A DNA stretch of 64,000 nt from Thermoplasmatales archaeon (GCA_026127925.1 JAJSLM010000001.1:310001-374000); one strand, 5' to 3'; positions 52,056 through 61,339 are shown, counted from the first letter of the stretch. Numbers and translations: made by a program. Notes: generated by a model not told the origin, from the letters alone.

Positions 52056-52778
52056 TTAGTTTTCCCTCCATCTTGTGAGGAATCTTGCGAGCACGAAGAG
52101 AACTACGGTTTCTAGGATAAGTACTGGTACCTCGAGGAACAGCATAGGTGACAGATGGAAAATGGATTGTGCTATAACCGCTGCAGGGGTCACCGGAGAG
52201 ATTGAGAGCGCATAGAGGGCATATCGAGGTATATAGTTATATGGGTAGAATGTTGGTGGCAGGACCGTCATAGCCACCGACAATATGGCTGCGATGCCCC
52301 ATACATTTCTTACATGTTTTATCATCCCCGATATTATGAAAGAAATTGATGATGTTGCTATGACAAGAAGCACCAGCACACCAATGAGAATAAATATCGC
52401 TATGGTGTTGAAAACATGGAATATAACACCAAGGATCGAATAGAGGGCTATTCCAGGAATAGAAAACATGAGATAACTTAGAGTAAGCGCCAGCATGTAG
52501 TCCGAAGGAGAGACCCTTGTCGGGACATAAAGATCCTGCATTCTCAACTGCAGCCTCATGAACGCGGCATCACCGGCGCTTGACAGTGCGACAGATGCCA
52601 CGGTTATTACGAATCCTCCAACAATAGCAAACTTTACGAGTTCCCCCTTAGTTATTATGAATACTATGAATAGCAGGGAAAGAGGTGTCATCAGCGCCGC
52701 TATTATGTACGATGGTCCTCGCGGGATTGCTTTAAGGCCGTAATACCATGCCATGAGGCCAACATATTTAAGATTCAA
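52056..52778 (-). CDS. ABC-2 type transporter permease
   Basis: 240 residues with six hydrophobic segments, the ABC-2 layout; the start region MAWYYGLKAIPRGPSYIIAALMTPLSLLFIVF and the later VRNVWGIAAILSVAMTVLPPTFYPYNYIP are like DrrB/NodJ-type exporters. The TTG start at 52778 overlaps the ATPase end by 11 bp; ATG 52754 is an alternative. It would pair with the upstream ATPase. Substrate unknown. Confidence 0.85.
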   Translation of the reverse strand: MNLKYVGLMAWYYGLKAIPRGPSYIIAALMTPLSLLFIVFIITKGELVKFAIVGGFVITVASVALSSAGDAAFMRLQLRMQDLYVPTRVSPSDYMLALTLSYLMFSIPGIALYSILGVIFHVFNTIAIFILIGVLVLLVIATSSISFIISGMIKHVRNVWGIAAILSVAMTVLPPTFYPYNYIPRYALYALSISPVTPAAVIAQSIFHLSPMLFLEVPVLILETVVLFVLARFLTRWREN

Positions 52779-53607
52779 GGAACACCCCCATGCTTATGAA
52801 AAGATCATCAAGGGTGATCTGTTTTATCGTGAATCCCATGCTTATGTACTTTTCTGCGTCATCTCTCTTGATATACCTTATGAATGTACCACCGACTTTG
52901 ATGCAGTCATTGCGTTCTTCGTGTGTTTCGGCCCTGAGCATTCCATTAAATTTTCTGAGAAGCTCTGTTGGCTTACCGTGCTCTATAACGTTCCCATGAT
53001 CCATCAGGATGAGGTCTTCAGAAAGCTGCTGTGCTTCTTCCATGTAATGCGTGGTGAGGATTACCTCTGATCCTATCCTTCCTATCGCTGACCATACCTC
53101 AAGTCTCGATATTGGATCGAGCCCTGTTGTGGGTTCGTCTAGAAAAACAACATCAGCATTTGAGGCCAGTGCCATTGCCACAAAGACCTTTCTCTTCATC
53201 CCTCCGGAGAGTGTGTCGGTCGGGCTGTTCTTGAACTCCCGAAGATCAAGTTCATCAAGTGACTTATTCGTCTCATCTCCAGCCTCCTTGAAGGAGAATC
53301 CTCTTCCGACCAGATACAATTTTACCTGCTCATATGCAGTCATTATGCCTACAAGCGATGCTTCCTGAGGAATACTGACCACAGATCTTCTAATCTCCTT
53401 TGTGTTTTTCAATATGTCAAGGCCGTTAATGCTAGCTGATCCAGAGGTCGGCGCAAGCTGGGTAGAAAGAATCCTTATAAACGTAGTTTTCCCGGCACCA
53501 TTTCTACCTATTATGGAGGTAATGCGCTTGCTTGTCTGGATGTCAATAGCATTCAGGGCTACGAGACTCCCGGAATATCTCTTCGTAAGTTTCTCGGTTA
53601 CTATCAT
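52768..53607 (-). CDS. ABC transporter ATP-binding protein (DrrA-like)
   Basis: 279 residues, canonical NBD: Walker A GRNGAGKTT at 34-42, Q-loop SIPQEASL, signature LSGGMKRKV, Walker B VVFLDEPTTGLDP, H-loop LTTHYMEEAQQ. The C-terminal ~60 residues form the short extra domain seen in multidrug or antibiotic exporters. The ATG at 53607 lies about 28 bases from TTTTATACATCG (53641-53630). First gene of a two-gene operon. Confidence 0.92.
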   Translation of the reverse strand: MIVTEKLTKRYSGSLVALNAIDIQTSKRITSIIGRNGAGKTTFIRILSTQLAPTSGSASINGLDILKNTKEIRRSVVSIPQEASLVGIMTAYEQVKLYLVGRGFSFKEAGDETNKSLDELDLREFKNSPTDTLSGGMKRKVFVAMALASNADVVFLDEPTTGLDPISRLEVWSAIGRIGSEVILTTHYMEEAQQLSEDLILMDHGNVIEHGKPTELLRKFNGMLRAETHEERNDCIKVGGTFIRYIKRDDAEKYISMGFTIKQITLDDLFISMGVFLES

Positions 53608-53735
53608 GAAAGGAAATTATGTATATGTGCGATGTATAAAACTTAATTGCTAAAGAATACAAGTGTGAATAACCCGCTTATGAACGTTTTCTCTAAATTT
53701 ACATACGAATCGCAGAAGAATAAGATTATAATCCC

Positions 53736-54038
53736 ATGTCATTCTTATGTGTCGTGGTAACTAAAGAAAAGGTAGAGGAGTATATAGAAATTGAAAGGAA
53801 GGCGCTGGACAAGCTCAGGATCTCACCACCAGAAAATTCTTTTCTGCGTGAATTTGCGGATGATGCCCTTACCATGATAAGGAGCTACTTTGTGGACGCT
53901 AAGCATTTCTTGGAAAAGGAGGACCTTACAAACGCTTTTGCAGCCCTAAATTACTCCTACGGCTGGATAGATGCCCTTGTAAGGCTCGGGATATTCGACG
54001 GCGGCAATGATCACACACTGTTCACTCTATATAAATAG
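53736..54038 (+). CDS. DUF357 family protein
   Basis: 100 residues matching the archaeal DUF357 pattern: KLRISPPENSFLREFADDALTMIRSYFVDAKHFLEKEDLTNAFAALNYSYGWIDALVRLGIFD-type helical hairpin (shown in part as SYFVDAKHFLEKED and ALNYSYGWIDALVRLG). Function unknown; all-helical and acidic. A TTATAA at 53725-53730 is too close to the ATG but is 26 bases before GTG 53754, so a leaderless 94-residue form is possible. Confidence 0.82.
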   Translation: MSFLCVVVTKEKVEEYIEIERKALDKLRISPPENSFLREFADDALTMIRSYFVDAKHFLEKEDLTNAFAALNYSYGWIDALVRLGIFDGGNDHTLFTLYK

Positions 54039-54146
54039 AAGATGGTGAATAAGTTAATATGCCGCGTTAGCATAAAAGAGAGCAAAAATGAAATTTCTTA
54101 ATATAAGAAGCAATAACGGTAACACTCTTAAAATGGATAGGTATTA

Positions 54147-54626
54147 ATGGTAGACAAGAAGAAAGATAAGGATGATGAAAACTTTCATTACATCGTCAGA
54201 ATCGGAAACAAGGATTTAAATGGTGAGAGATCAGTAAGACTGGCACTTGCTGACATTAAGGGTATCGGGGATCGCCTAGCAGAGGTAGTTTCTATTAATC
54301 TTAAATTGGATGGATCAAAGAGGCTAGGAGATCTTGACGATGATCAGATCGATAGACTGAAGAAATACGTGGAATCAAAGCAGTATGAGGCTGTCCCGGA
54401 ATGGATGGTCAATCACAGGTACGATGAAATCACGGGCGCCACGCAGAATTTAATATCCACAGATCTTGAAACACAGATTACTGATGATATTAACTATATG
54501 AAGAAAATAAAATCATACAAGGGGATAAGACACGAGAAGGGAAAGAAGGTAAGAGGGCAGAGGACAAAATCAAATGGTAGAAAGGGCCTTTCTGTCGGTG
54601 TCCAGAGAAAGAAGGAGGCACAGTGA
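54147..54626 (+). CDS. rps13: Small ribosomal subunit protein uS13
   Basis: 159 residues. VRIGNKDLNGERSVRLALADIKGIGDRLAEVV is the N-terminal helix-two-turns-helix region and RHEKGKKVRGQRTKSNGRKG the rRNA-binding C-terminus. The acidic/basic N-terminal tail MVDKKKDKDDENF is an archaeal-style extension. First gene of uS13-uS4-uS11-rpoD. A 19-codon ORF ends in TAATG overlap with its ATG. Confidence 0.95.
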   Translation: MVDKKKDKDDENFHYIVRIGNKDLNGERSVRLALADIKGIGDRLAEVVSINLKLDGSKRLGDLDDDQIDRLKKYVESKQYEAVPEWMVNHRYDEITGATQNLISTDLETQITDDINYMKKIKSYKGIRHEKGKKVRGQRTKSNGRKGLSVGVQRKKEAQ

Positions 54627-54632
54627 TTATAA

Positions 54633-55247
54633 ATGGGAGATCCAAAATTTCCGCATAAGAAGTATTCCACGCCCAGGCATCCGTGGGAGAAAATAAGAAT
54701 TGACGAGGAGAAGATTTTACTATCAAAGTACGGCTTGAAGAATAAGCGCGAACTTTGGACGGAGATGGCAACCCTGAAGTCATTCAGGAGTCAGGCCAGA
54801 ACTCTTCAGGCCAGATTGAGGACAAACGATCCTAATGCAATGAAGCAGTTCCAGTTGATGATAAGAAGATTGAACAGGTACGCTCTTCTTCCGGAAAATG
54901 CCACTCTGGATGATGTTTTGTCCTTAACTATCGATAATATCCTTTCACGCAGGTTGCAGTCTGTTGTATTCCAAAAAAATCTTTCCATAACAACAAAGCA
55001 AGCCAGGCAGATGGTTACCCATGGCCACATATTGGTGAATGGCAGAAGAGTAACGATCCCCAGTATGCTTGTGCAGAGGTCGGACGAGGATAGTATATCC
55101 TATGCACCAGATTCTCCATTTACTGACGAGATCCATCCTATCAGGAAGGCGATCTCAGATTCTCAGGGTGTACAGGAATCCAGTGAAGAACCAGAGGAAT
55201 CTGCAAGTGAAGAGAAACCGCAAAATCCGGGAGCTGATGTGAAATGA
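54633..55247 (+). CDS. rps4: Small ribosomal subunit protein uS4
   Basis: 204 residues. [23 protein letters not shown] is the archaeal S4 start; the S4 RNA-binding module [30 protein letters not shown] lies near 110-145. The last ~35 residues are a Glu/Ser-rich acidic tail ([18 protein letters not shown]), longer than usual. The stop overlaps the uS11 ATG by four bases. Confidence 0.95.
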   Translation: MGDPKFPHKKYSTPRHPWEKIRIDEEKILLSKYGLKNKRELWTEMATLKSFRSQARTLQARLRTNDPNAMKQFQLMIRRLNRYALLPENATLDDVLSLTIDNILSRRLQSVVFQKNLSITTKQARQMVTHGHILVNGRRVTIPSMLVQRSDEDSISYAPDSPFTDEIHPIRKAISDSQGVQESSEEPEESASEEKPQNPGADVK

Positions 55248-55627
55248 ACAAAACAGGCGTTGCGCATATTTTTGCTTCCCAGAATAACACAATTATCATT
55301 GTGACTGATATGACCGGTGCAGAGACCATAGCTAAAGCTTCTGGCGGAATGGTAGTAAAGAATGACAGGGACGAATCCAGCCCATATGCCGCAATGAAGG
55401 CAGCAGATCTCATCGCTCAGAAATTAAGGGAAAAAGAGATTTCCGACATAATAATAAAGGTAAGAGCTCCTGGCGGAAGCAGATCCAGAATACCAGGACC
55501 TGGCGCACAAGCGTCTATTAGGGCTCTTTCCAGGGCAGGTTTTAAGATAATCAGGATAGAGGAGGTAACTCCTGTTCCACATGATGGAACGAAGAAAAAG
55601 GGCGGAAAAAGAGGTAGGAGGGTATAG
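55244..55627 (+). CDS. rps11: Small ribosomal subunit protein uS11
   Basis: 127 residues. [24 protein letters not shown] at the start and [30 protein letters not shown], then [20 protein letters not shown]-like end (here [20 protein letters not shown]). It forms the 30S platform and is the partner of the Fap7-like NTPase encoded at 32123. It is followed four bases later by rpoD. Confidence 0.96.
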   Translation: MNKTGVAHIFASQNNTIIIVTDMTGAETIAKASGGMVVKNDRDESSPYAAMKAADLIAQKLREKEISDIIIKVRAPGGSRSRIPGPGAQASIRALSRAGFKIIRIEEVTPVPHDGTKKKGGKRGRRV

Positions 55628-55631
55628 TCCC

Positions 55632-56453
55632 ATGTCTCTGAAAATTATTGAGTCTTCAGATCGATTTATGAGATTCTCCGTCAACGAGATTAATCCGTCG
55701 ATTGCGAATGCACTGCGGCGCACGATTATGGACGATATCCCAAAACTCGCTATCGACAAGGTTATTTTCCATCACGGCCAGATCAGGGATAACGAAGGAA
55801 ACGTGTACGATTCGTCGCTTCCATTATTTGATGAGATCGTGGCTCACAGGCTTTCTCTCGTTCCGCTAATCACTGACCCGAAGATGAATTTCAGGGAGGA
55901 ATGCAGTTGCAAAGGGGAAGGATGCCCTCTCTGCACGATGTCTTATTCAATAAACCGAATCGGTCCAGGTCTCGTTACTTCTGCGGATCTGCAGCCATTG
56001 GGAAATCCCGAGCTTGTTCCATCTGATCTGGAGATTCCTATCGTTAAGCTAGGACCGAAACAGGCAATTCTCGTCACGGCGGAGGCACGCATGGGAAGAG
56101 GAAGCGAGCACGCTAAATGGTGTGTAACCTCTGGTGTTGCATACAAATATCACAGGGAATATATTGTGAAAAAATCTGAGATCGGAAACTGGCAGAACTA
56201 CAAGGATAAATGCCCGGGAAGCGTCATCGGTGAAAACGATAAAGAGATCAGATTTACAGATGATTATGGATGCACACTGCTATACCAACTTCTTGACAAC
56301 CCAAACGTAGAGCGGTTCGAAGACCCTACAACATATATTTTCCAGTTCGAGACTGATGGGTCGTATAAGGCTATCGATGTCCTGGAATATGCACTGAAGA
56401 GACTGCCACAGAGACTTAACACTCTTCTGGATAGTCTTGTGGTTCAGGATTAG
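55632..56453 (+). CDS. rpoD: RNA polymerase subunit D (Rpo3)
   Basis: 273 residues from ATG 55632, preferred over the longer open frame because GGAGG precedes it and [32 protein letters not shown] is the family start. The Rpb3-type zinc loop [11 protein letters not shown] is present (C-x-C-x4-C-x2-C, near 86-96). The inserted ferredoxin-like domain (about 160-215) retains only isolated cysteines (DKCPGSV, YGC). The full set of four needed for a cluster, known in Sulfolobus D, is therefore missing. Last gene of its operon. Confidence 0.94.
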   Translation: MSLKIIESSDRFMRFSVNEINPSIANALRRTIMDDIPKLAIDKVIFHHGQIRDNEGNVYDSSLPLFDEIVAHRLSLVPLITDPKMNFREECSCKGEGCPLCTMSYSINRIGPGLVTSADLQPLGNPELVPSDLEIPIVKLGPKQAILVTAEARMGRGSEHAKWCVTSGVAYKYHREYIVKKSEIGNWQNYKDKCPGSVIGENDKEIRFTDDYGCTLLYQLLDNPNVERFEDPTTYIFQFETDGSYKAIDVLEYALKRLPQRLNTLLDSLVVQD

Positions 56454-56454
56454 T

Positions 56455-56476
56455 GTAAAAAATTAATTTTTTTTAC
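56455..56476 (+). terminator. AT hairpin with T8 run after rpoD
   Basis: GTAAAAAA and TTTTTTAC can pair across TTAATT, giving a hairpin with an eight-T run, beginning two bases after the rpoD stop. It separates the ribosomal/polymerase operon from the NAD kinase gene. Confidence 0.6.
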
Positions 56477-56532
56477 CCCAGACGGAATGTTATAATTTGT
56501 GATAGGCATTCAGCCCTATAATCGGTGATTAA

Positions 56533-57351
56533 TTGAACGTTGGTATAGTCATACGGAAAAATTGTCAGAGATGCGCAAATGTCGCTGAGAGAATCGTCGA
56601 CATATTTCCGCCTGACTGGCGTTGCTTCTACGACAGGGAAGTCTCAAGGTTTCTTGATGTAGAAAGCACTGATTTTTCAAAAGTTGCGCTTGATTTTATG
56701 ATATCTATAGGCGGAGATGGAACAGTTTTAAGGGCCCTTCAGGTGAATAGCGCCCCTGTTATCGGAATAAACATGGGCAGCCTTGGGTTTCTCAGTGAGG
56801 TTGAGATAGGCGATGTAGAGAGCTCCGTTTATTCACTCATACGAGGGGATTACAAAATCGAGGAAACCCTGAAGCTTAAGGTGAGTATCAACGGGGAGGA
56901 ACTCCCCGAGTGCACTAACGAGGTCGTTGTTCACACACGCAAAATTGCGAAGATAAGGAAATTTGAAGTATTCGTTGGGGATAATTTTTATCAGCGAGTT
57001 AACGCGGACGGAATCATAGTTGCTACCCCGATAGGATCAACATCGTACTCTTACAGTGCAGGTGGACCGGTGATATTTCCAACTTTAGACGCCATGACCG
57101 TTTCATTTATAGCCCCTTTCAGGGCGGGTGGTCGCTCCCTTGTAATTCCAAATGATCAGGTGATAAAGATCTATTTGCTTGGCACGGATCAGGATTCCAT
57201 GGTGATAATAGACGGCCAAAAAGAGTACCGCGTGGACGTTGGCGATGAGATTTCGGTCAGTGTTTCCAAGAACAGGGCAAAATTCATTACGTTTCAGAGA
57301 TCTTTTTACGATAAGGTAAGGGAGAAACTGCTTGGCAATGTGGTCGATTAG
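56533..57351 (+). CDS. nadK: NAD kinase
   Basis: 272 residues. It makes NADP+ from NAD+ and ATP or polyphosphate. The GGDGT motif is at 60-64 (ISIGGDGTVLRAL), the NE/D pair region in ECTNEVVVH near 120, and GSTSYSYSAGGPVIFP near 170. The TTG start follows an AT-rich stretch with GGTGA about 7 bases away. The 3' end overlaps the JAMM-protein frame by about 20 bp, implying co-translation. Confidence 0.94.
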   Translation: MNVGIVIRKNCQRCANVAERIVDIFPPDWRCFYDREVSRFLDVESTDFSKVALDFMISIGGDGTVLRALQVNSAPVIGINMGSLGFLSEVEIGDVESSVYSLIRGDYKIEETLKLKVSINGEELPECTNEVVVHTRKIAKIRKFEVFVGDNFYQRVNADGIIVATPIGSTSYSYSAGGPVIFPTLDAMTVSFIAPFRAGGRSLVIPNDQVIKIYLLGTDQDSMVIIDGQKEYRVDVGDEISVSVSKNRAKFITFQRSFYDKVREKLLGNVVD

Positions 57352-57700
57352 GCGTAGAACGCTGCGGATGATACTCGAAGCGTCGAAGGACACATACCCC
57401 AAGGAGTTCGGTGCCCTTCTGAAGGCAGAGAACGGTGTGATCTATGAGATAGCGATCCTTCCTGGAACAGTTAACGGAGACAGACATACTATATTCTATA
57501 TGTACAACAAACCAATAGACTTCAGCATTGTCGGTTCTGTCCACTCTCATCCCTCAGGAGTTACTTTACCTTCCGATGAGGATAAGCACATGTTCTCAAA
57601 CAGCGGAGATATACATATAATCGTTGGATATCCATACGAGATAGATCATTTCTCGGCATACAACAGAAAGAGTGAATCGATCCCACTGAAGGTTATCTAA
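57332..57700 (+). CDS. JAB1/MPN (JAMM) domain metalloprotease-like protein
   Basis: 122 residues. The complete JAMM motif is present: Glu25 (KEFGALL) and HSHPSGVTLPSDED, i.e. H-x-H-x7-S-x2-D for zinc binding. It is a single-domain archaeal form, probably a desampylase-like isopeptidase removing small ubiquitin-like modifiers, by family analogy. Start TTG 57332 or ATG 57338, both inside the end of nadK. No ubiquitin-like gene was seen in the window. Confidence 0.88.
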   Translation: MAMWSIRRRTLRMILEASKDTYPKEFGALLKAENGVIYEIAILPGTVNGDRHTIFYMYNKPIDFSIVGSVHSHPSGVTLPSDEDKHMFSNSGDIHIIVGYPYEIDHFSAYNRKSESIPLKVI

Positions 57701-57759
57701 TATTTCATTCCATAGATTTTCTTTGGATTCTTTATACTGTTTGTTTGGAGGGATTATAA

Positions 57760-58671
57760 TTATTTTGAACTCCTATCTTTCTTGTAGTTTCGCGAAGCCA
57801 GATTAGAATCCTCGTTCTCGTAGTCATCGTATCCAATCAGAGTGTAGAACTCTGTCCTTGTCATCAAGCGGTCCATGATGCCTGCCTGAGTTCCGTTTTT
57901 GGCTATGAATGAGAACACCGCTTCATTTGTAAGTAGGGAAGCCCTGAATGCCGTGAGCGGAAAAATAACCGCTTTATATCCAATTCGTCTTAGTTCGTCA
58001 ACAGTAAGTAGCGGGCTCTTTCCAAACTCCGTCATGTTTGCCAGAAGTGGTGTCTTTATCCCTCTTGCAAACTTTGCAAACTCTTCCTTGGACTCCAAAG
58101 CCTCTGTAAATATCATGTCAGCACCGTTTTCCGTATATTCTTTCGCTCTTTCTATCGCATCGTTCAGACCGGTAACGGATCTTGCATCTGTCCTGGCTAT
58201 GATAACAAAATCATCATTTTTTCTTGCCTCAACAGCAGCTTTAACTTTAAGAATCATTTCCCTTGGATCAACAAGAACTTTTCCAGAAAGGTGCCCGCAC
58301 TTCTTTGGAAGCACTTGATCTTCAATGTGGATAGCAGATGCTCCCACGCTTTCCAGCACCCTCACAGTTCGTGTAACATTTATTGCTTCGCCAAATCCAG
58401 TGTCCGCATCAACTATAAGTGGAAGCTTGGAAACTTGTACAATTTTTCTAACACACTCCGCCACCTCCGTAAGCGTCGTTACTGAAAGATCTGGCAATCC
58501 CATGGACCCAGCAACTCCAGATCCAGATAAATAAAGTGAATTAAACCCTGCTCTTTGAGCCTGTAGGGCTGCTATCCCGTCAATAACTCCTGGTGCCACT
58601 GCAAAACTGTCTTTTAGGATATTTCTTAAGGCTGATGGCCCTTCATTTACATTATCTCTTAAAATTGACAT
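57760..58671 (-). CDS. prpB: 2-Methylisocitrate lyase (PrpB)
   Basis: 303 residues, isocitrate lyase superfamily. It cleaves 2-methylisocitrate to pyruvate and succinate in propionate breakdown. SLYLSGSGVAGSMGLPDL, the metal-site VDADTGFG (near 87-94) and the catalytic KKCGHLSGK with Cys125 are all present, and HIEDQ precedes it. A TATA-like ACTATAATC near 58712-58704 gives it its own promoter although prpD lies just upstream on the same strand. Confidence 0.92.
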   Translation of the reverse strand: MSILRDNVNEGPSALRNILKDSFAVAPGVIDGIAALQAQRAGFNSLYLSGSGVAGSMGLPDLSVTTLTEVAECVRKIVQVSKLPLIVDADTGFGEAINVTRTVRVLESVGASAIHIEDQVLPKKCGHLSGKVLVDPREMILKVKAAVEARKNDDFVIIARTDARSVTGLNDAIERAKEYTENGADMIFTEALESKEEFAKFARGIKTPLLANMTEFGKSPLLTVDELRRIGYKAVIFPLTAFRASLLTNEAVFSFIAKNGTQAGIMDRLMTRTEFYTLIGYDDYENEDSNLASRNYKKDRSSK

Positions 58672-58740
58672 ATGGAATACCTGTTCTATTATCCCAGCAT
58701 TATAGATTATAGTTTCCTAGTATGTGTTGAGCTCCGGAGA

Positions 58741-60081
58741 CTAGTTTTTGTTGCTTACTTCCTGTGAAAGGAGCTCGAACAGGTCATCAATTTGTCTCTT
58801 CTCTATGCTTTTGCAAAACTCAATAACTTCCTTAGCTCGTTCTTTGCCCATTAATGAGGCGGCTTTCTTTTCTAGATCGTTCCATGAATAAGGATTCCTA
58901 AAATGTCCTTTTGGTACCTCGATCTCCTCGGTTTCTTCTACTCGATCGGTCTTTACAGTTATCTTTATTGGAAGATACTCGGGATACATCTTGTTGTACT
59001 TTTCAGTCACCTTGAAATCAGTCCTGTCGATCAGATCAAGCAAATTTTTTTCTTCGAAATAAGTCTCCTGGAATGTATCTGGGGTAGGAGCACCGTGAAG
59101 AAGTGTGTAGGCTATAATGAATGGCATGCTGTGGTCTGCAGTCTCTCTAGTCTTAGGCCTTCGTTTTTCTGGATCTTTTATTATAATCTTGTTTGCCACT
59201 TCGAAAGTCTCTACGGTTACACTTTGCACGACACCTCTTAACCTTTTATGAAGGGACTCGGCAGCTTCGGCAGCACTCATGGCGTGGTATTCGACAGGAT
59301 AATTCTTGATCATTGTTTTGAGTACTTTCCCGTATGTTATGTTGAGATCAAATGCTCCTGAGACCTGTTTGAAGAATCCGAATTCACCCTCAAATATAGG
59401 CGATGGCCCGGTCAGTCCTTCTTGTGCAAGAACGGCAGCAAAAACGCTGTTCCTGCTTGCATTTGCGGCTGTGCATCCTTTCCACATGCTGAGTTCTCCT
59501 GATCTGGTCTGTCTGAGACTTATGTTGTTGTTTATCGCAAGACCAAGCAGGTTCTCGAACTTTGTTTCCTCTAGATTGAGGATCAGTCCGAGTCCACTAG
59601 CAGAAGAAATTGAATCGTAAGTTACGTGATCCCAGCCCATGTCACGAATGGAGACCACATCGGACAAAGAACAGACTACGTCATAGGCCATATTGACACC
59701 CTTCAATATTTGCATACTCGAAAGTCCAAAAGCATCTCCTATGGCAAGCATGGGGGGTATATTGTCTGAAGGGTGAAGGGCTTCCTTCGAAAGATAAGTA
59801 TCATTAAAATCGAGGTAACGTGTCATGGTCCCATTTATAAAAGTAGCAGTGTCAACAGACGCCTTTTCATTTGAGAAATAGATGTGCGCGTTATACTTTC
59901 CGTTAGCAGGTAGCAATGCTTTCTTTTCTAAAACCACTGGTTCTGATCTCATTGCTCCAAATGATACAACAAGAGAATCTGCAACTCTTTTCTTGAGTTC
60001 GTCTAACAATTCACCACTTAACGGATGATCCAATATGTCATTTGAATGTTCTATTATTTTTTTAACTACTGTATCCATCAA
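58741..60081 (-). CDS. prpD: 2-Methylcitrate dehydratase (MmgE/PrpD family)
   Basis: 446 residues. It dehydrates 2-methylcitrate on the way to 2-methylisocitrate. Family marks: ADSLVVSFGAMRSEPV, FINGTMTRYLDFNDTY, LHPSDNIPPMLAIGDAFGLS, GWDHVTYDSISSASGLGLILNL and YPVEYHAMSAAEAA. The likely start is ATG 60078 (second codon of the open frame). TTAAATATAT is centred about 25 bases upstream, so the mRNA should be leaderless. prpC (methylcitrate synthase) is not adjacent. Confidence 0.9.
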   Translation of the reverse strand: MMDTVVKKIIEHSNDILDHPLSGELLDELKKRVADSLVVSFGAMRSEPVVLEKKALLPANGKYNAHIYFSNEKASVDTATFINGTMTRYLDFNDTYLSKEALHPSDNIPPMLAIGDAFGLSSMQILKGVNMAYDVVCSLSDVVSIRDMGWDHVTYDSISSASGLGLILNLEETKFENLLGLAINNNISLRQTRSGELSMWKGCTAANASRNSVFAAVLAQEGLTGPSPIFEGEFGFFKQVSGAFDLNITYGKVLKTMIKNYPVEYHAMSAAEAAESLHKRLRGVVQSVTVETFEVANKIIIKDPEKRRPKTRETADHSMPFIIAYTLLHGAPTPDTFQETYFEEKNLLDLIDRTDFKVTEKYNKMYPEYLPIKITVKTDRVEETEEIEVPKGHFRNPYSWNDLEKKAASLMGKERAKEVIEFCKSIEKRQIDDLFELLSQEVSNKN

Positions 60082-60529
60082 TAGGACATTTATTCAATAT
60101 ATTTAACTGTGAGATTATACGCTCATTTTTTCTTGTGGTTACGAATCGGTGTCACTGGTGAAATGCTCAAAAAAACTTAACTACGTTAGGGATCTTGGTG
60201 GATGGATTGTTAGTGATGTTAGTAAACGAACACTCTTTACTATAGACTATATAGGGAAATCAGCCATATCACCTGCTCCAAATTATGTCACACCCTTTAT
60301 GAAAAAGACCTGGATGCTTTCTACAACGAGTCTGTCCGTTACATTTGTTGACATCTTATTCATTAAATAAAAAGTAAGTGTTTGTACACTGTGAATAAAC
60401 ATTTTTTCAATTTGCAAGAAAGCTAAAAATAAATTACTGTATCATTGAGATAAATATCCCCAAATATAATGTCAAATGAAAAAGATATTTATACTTTAAT
60501 ATCTATCACTTAATGGTGACAAAATACAA
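60082..60529. other. 448-bp spacer, promoters and a doubtful 73-codon frame
   Basis: The left end holds the prpD promoter (minus strand, 60108-60095). The right end holds tandem TATA-like elements (GATATTTATAC, CTTTAATATC at 60484-60505) before the membrane protein at 60530, plus near-mirror GATAAATATC at about 60449-60458. A 73-codon plus-strand frame (60149-60370, GTG start) has no family resemblance, mixed composition and no leaderless-spaced TATA. It may be chance or a gene remnant. Confidence 0.4.
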
Positions 60530-61198
60530 ATGAATTCTAAATTTTTGACTGTTGGTATAGTAATTTTGGTTGTAGGTCTTATAGTCTTATTGTTTGGTTT
60601 CGGGGTATTCACTGGATCACAAAGTAACCTGACAGGTTACTCAGCCGGAGTAGCAGCTACGCCACAGATAAATATCACGTCTAGTTCTCTCATAATGGTT
60701 TCTGGTTCCGGGATGTACCTAGTTAATAATTCGGCTATTGGTAACATTATGGATTATTCAACGGCAATGAGCAATGTCATGCATCCAAATTATCTGGGCG
60801 GTTATAGTGTGGGGCCAGGTTTGTATTATGTAGTCTACGTAACTAACAACACGTCGACACCAGCTTTACCTTCCGGTCATAGTTATAAAATAGTATCACA
60901 AGGCTTCCTGTTAAGTATCCTTGGTATAGTCTTGGTCGTCGTCGGTGTTATACTTGCTGCACTATCTGGAGTAATGAAGAAAAAAGGTAATGAAACAAAA
61001 GCTGAGGAGAAAAAACCGGAAGAAACAAAGCCAGTGCAGCCTGAGGAGACTAAGTCGGAACAGCCTGAGCAAAAAGATTCTTCTCCACCTGACGCTGAGT
61101 CGGGGAAGCCACAAGATAACCCTAAAACAACAGAAAAGAAAAATACTTCGTCTTCTTCAAAGCCTCCTAAGTCCAGGAAAAAAACTGGAAGCCAATAA
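60530..61198 (+). CDS. Membrane protein with charged Pro/Lys/Glu cytoplasmic tail
   Basis: 222 residues, no recognised family. TM1 (about 6-28) is a signal anchor, followed by an extracytoplasmic Ser/Thr/Asn/Gly-rich region (about 30-125, several N-x-S/T sequons), then TM2 (about 128-148). The tail from 150 to 222 is low-complexity Lys/Glu/Pro/Ser (KPEETKPVQPEETKSEQPEQ). Topology is probably both termini inside. TATA CTTTAATATC is 25-30 bases before the ATG. It may be a cell-envelope or scaffold protein. Confidence 0.75.
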   Translation: MNSKFLTVGIVILVVGLIVLLFGFGVFTGSQSNLTGYSAGVAATPQINITSSSLIMVSGSGMYLVNNSAIGNIMDYSTAMSNVMHPNYLGGYSVGPGLYYVVYVTNNTSTPALPSGHSYKIVSQGFLLSILGIVLVVVGVILAALSGVMKKKGNETKAEEKKPEETKPVQPEETKSEQPEQKDSSPPDAESGKPQDNPKTTEKKNTSSSSKPPKSRKKTGSQ

Positions 61199-61339
61199 CT
61201 AGTAAGTTTCATTTTCCATTTTCAAATTTTTTAATCGTTTAGGTCGATGGTTTAATTTAATTTCAGTTCGTTTTTAGTTTGTTCGGATCTGTAAACGAAA
61301 TATTTAAATATAAGCTTTAGAATATATACATGGTCATTT

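Noticed and set aside
55581-55631. Upstream 17 codons of the RpoD frame
   Set aside because: They overlap uS11 coding sequence and precede the conserved RpoD N-terminus; ATG 55632 has a GGAGG site.
60149-60370. 73-codon plus-strand frame in the prpD upstream region
   Set aside because: GTG start without suitably spaced TATA or ribosome site, no recognisable family and irregular composition; kept only as a note in the spacer entry.
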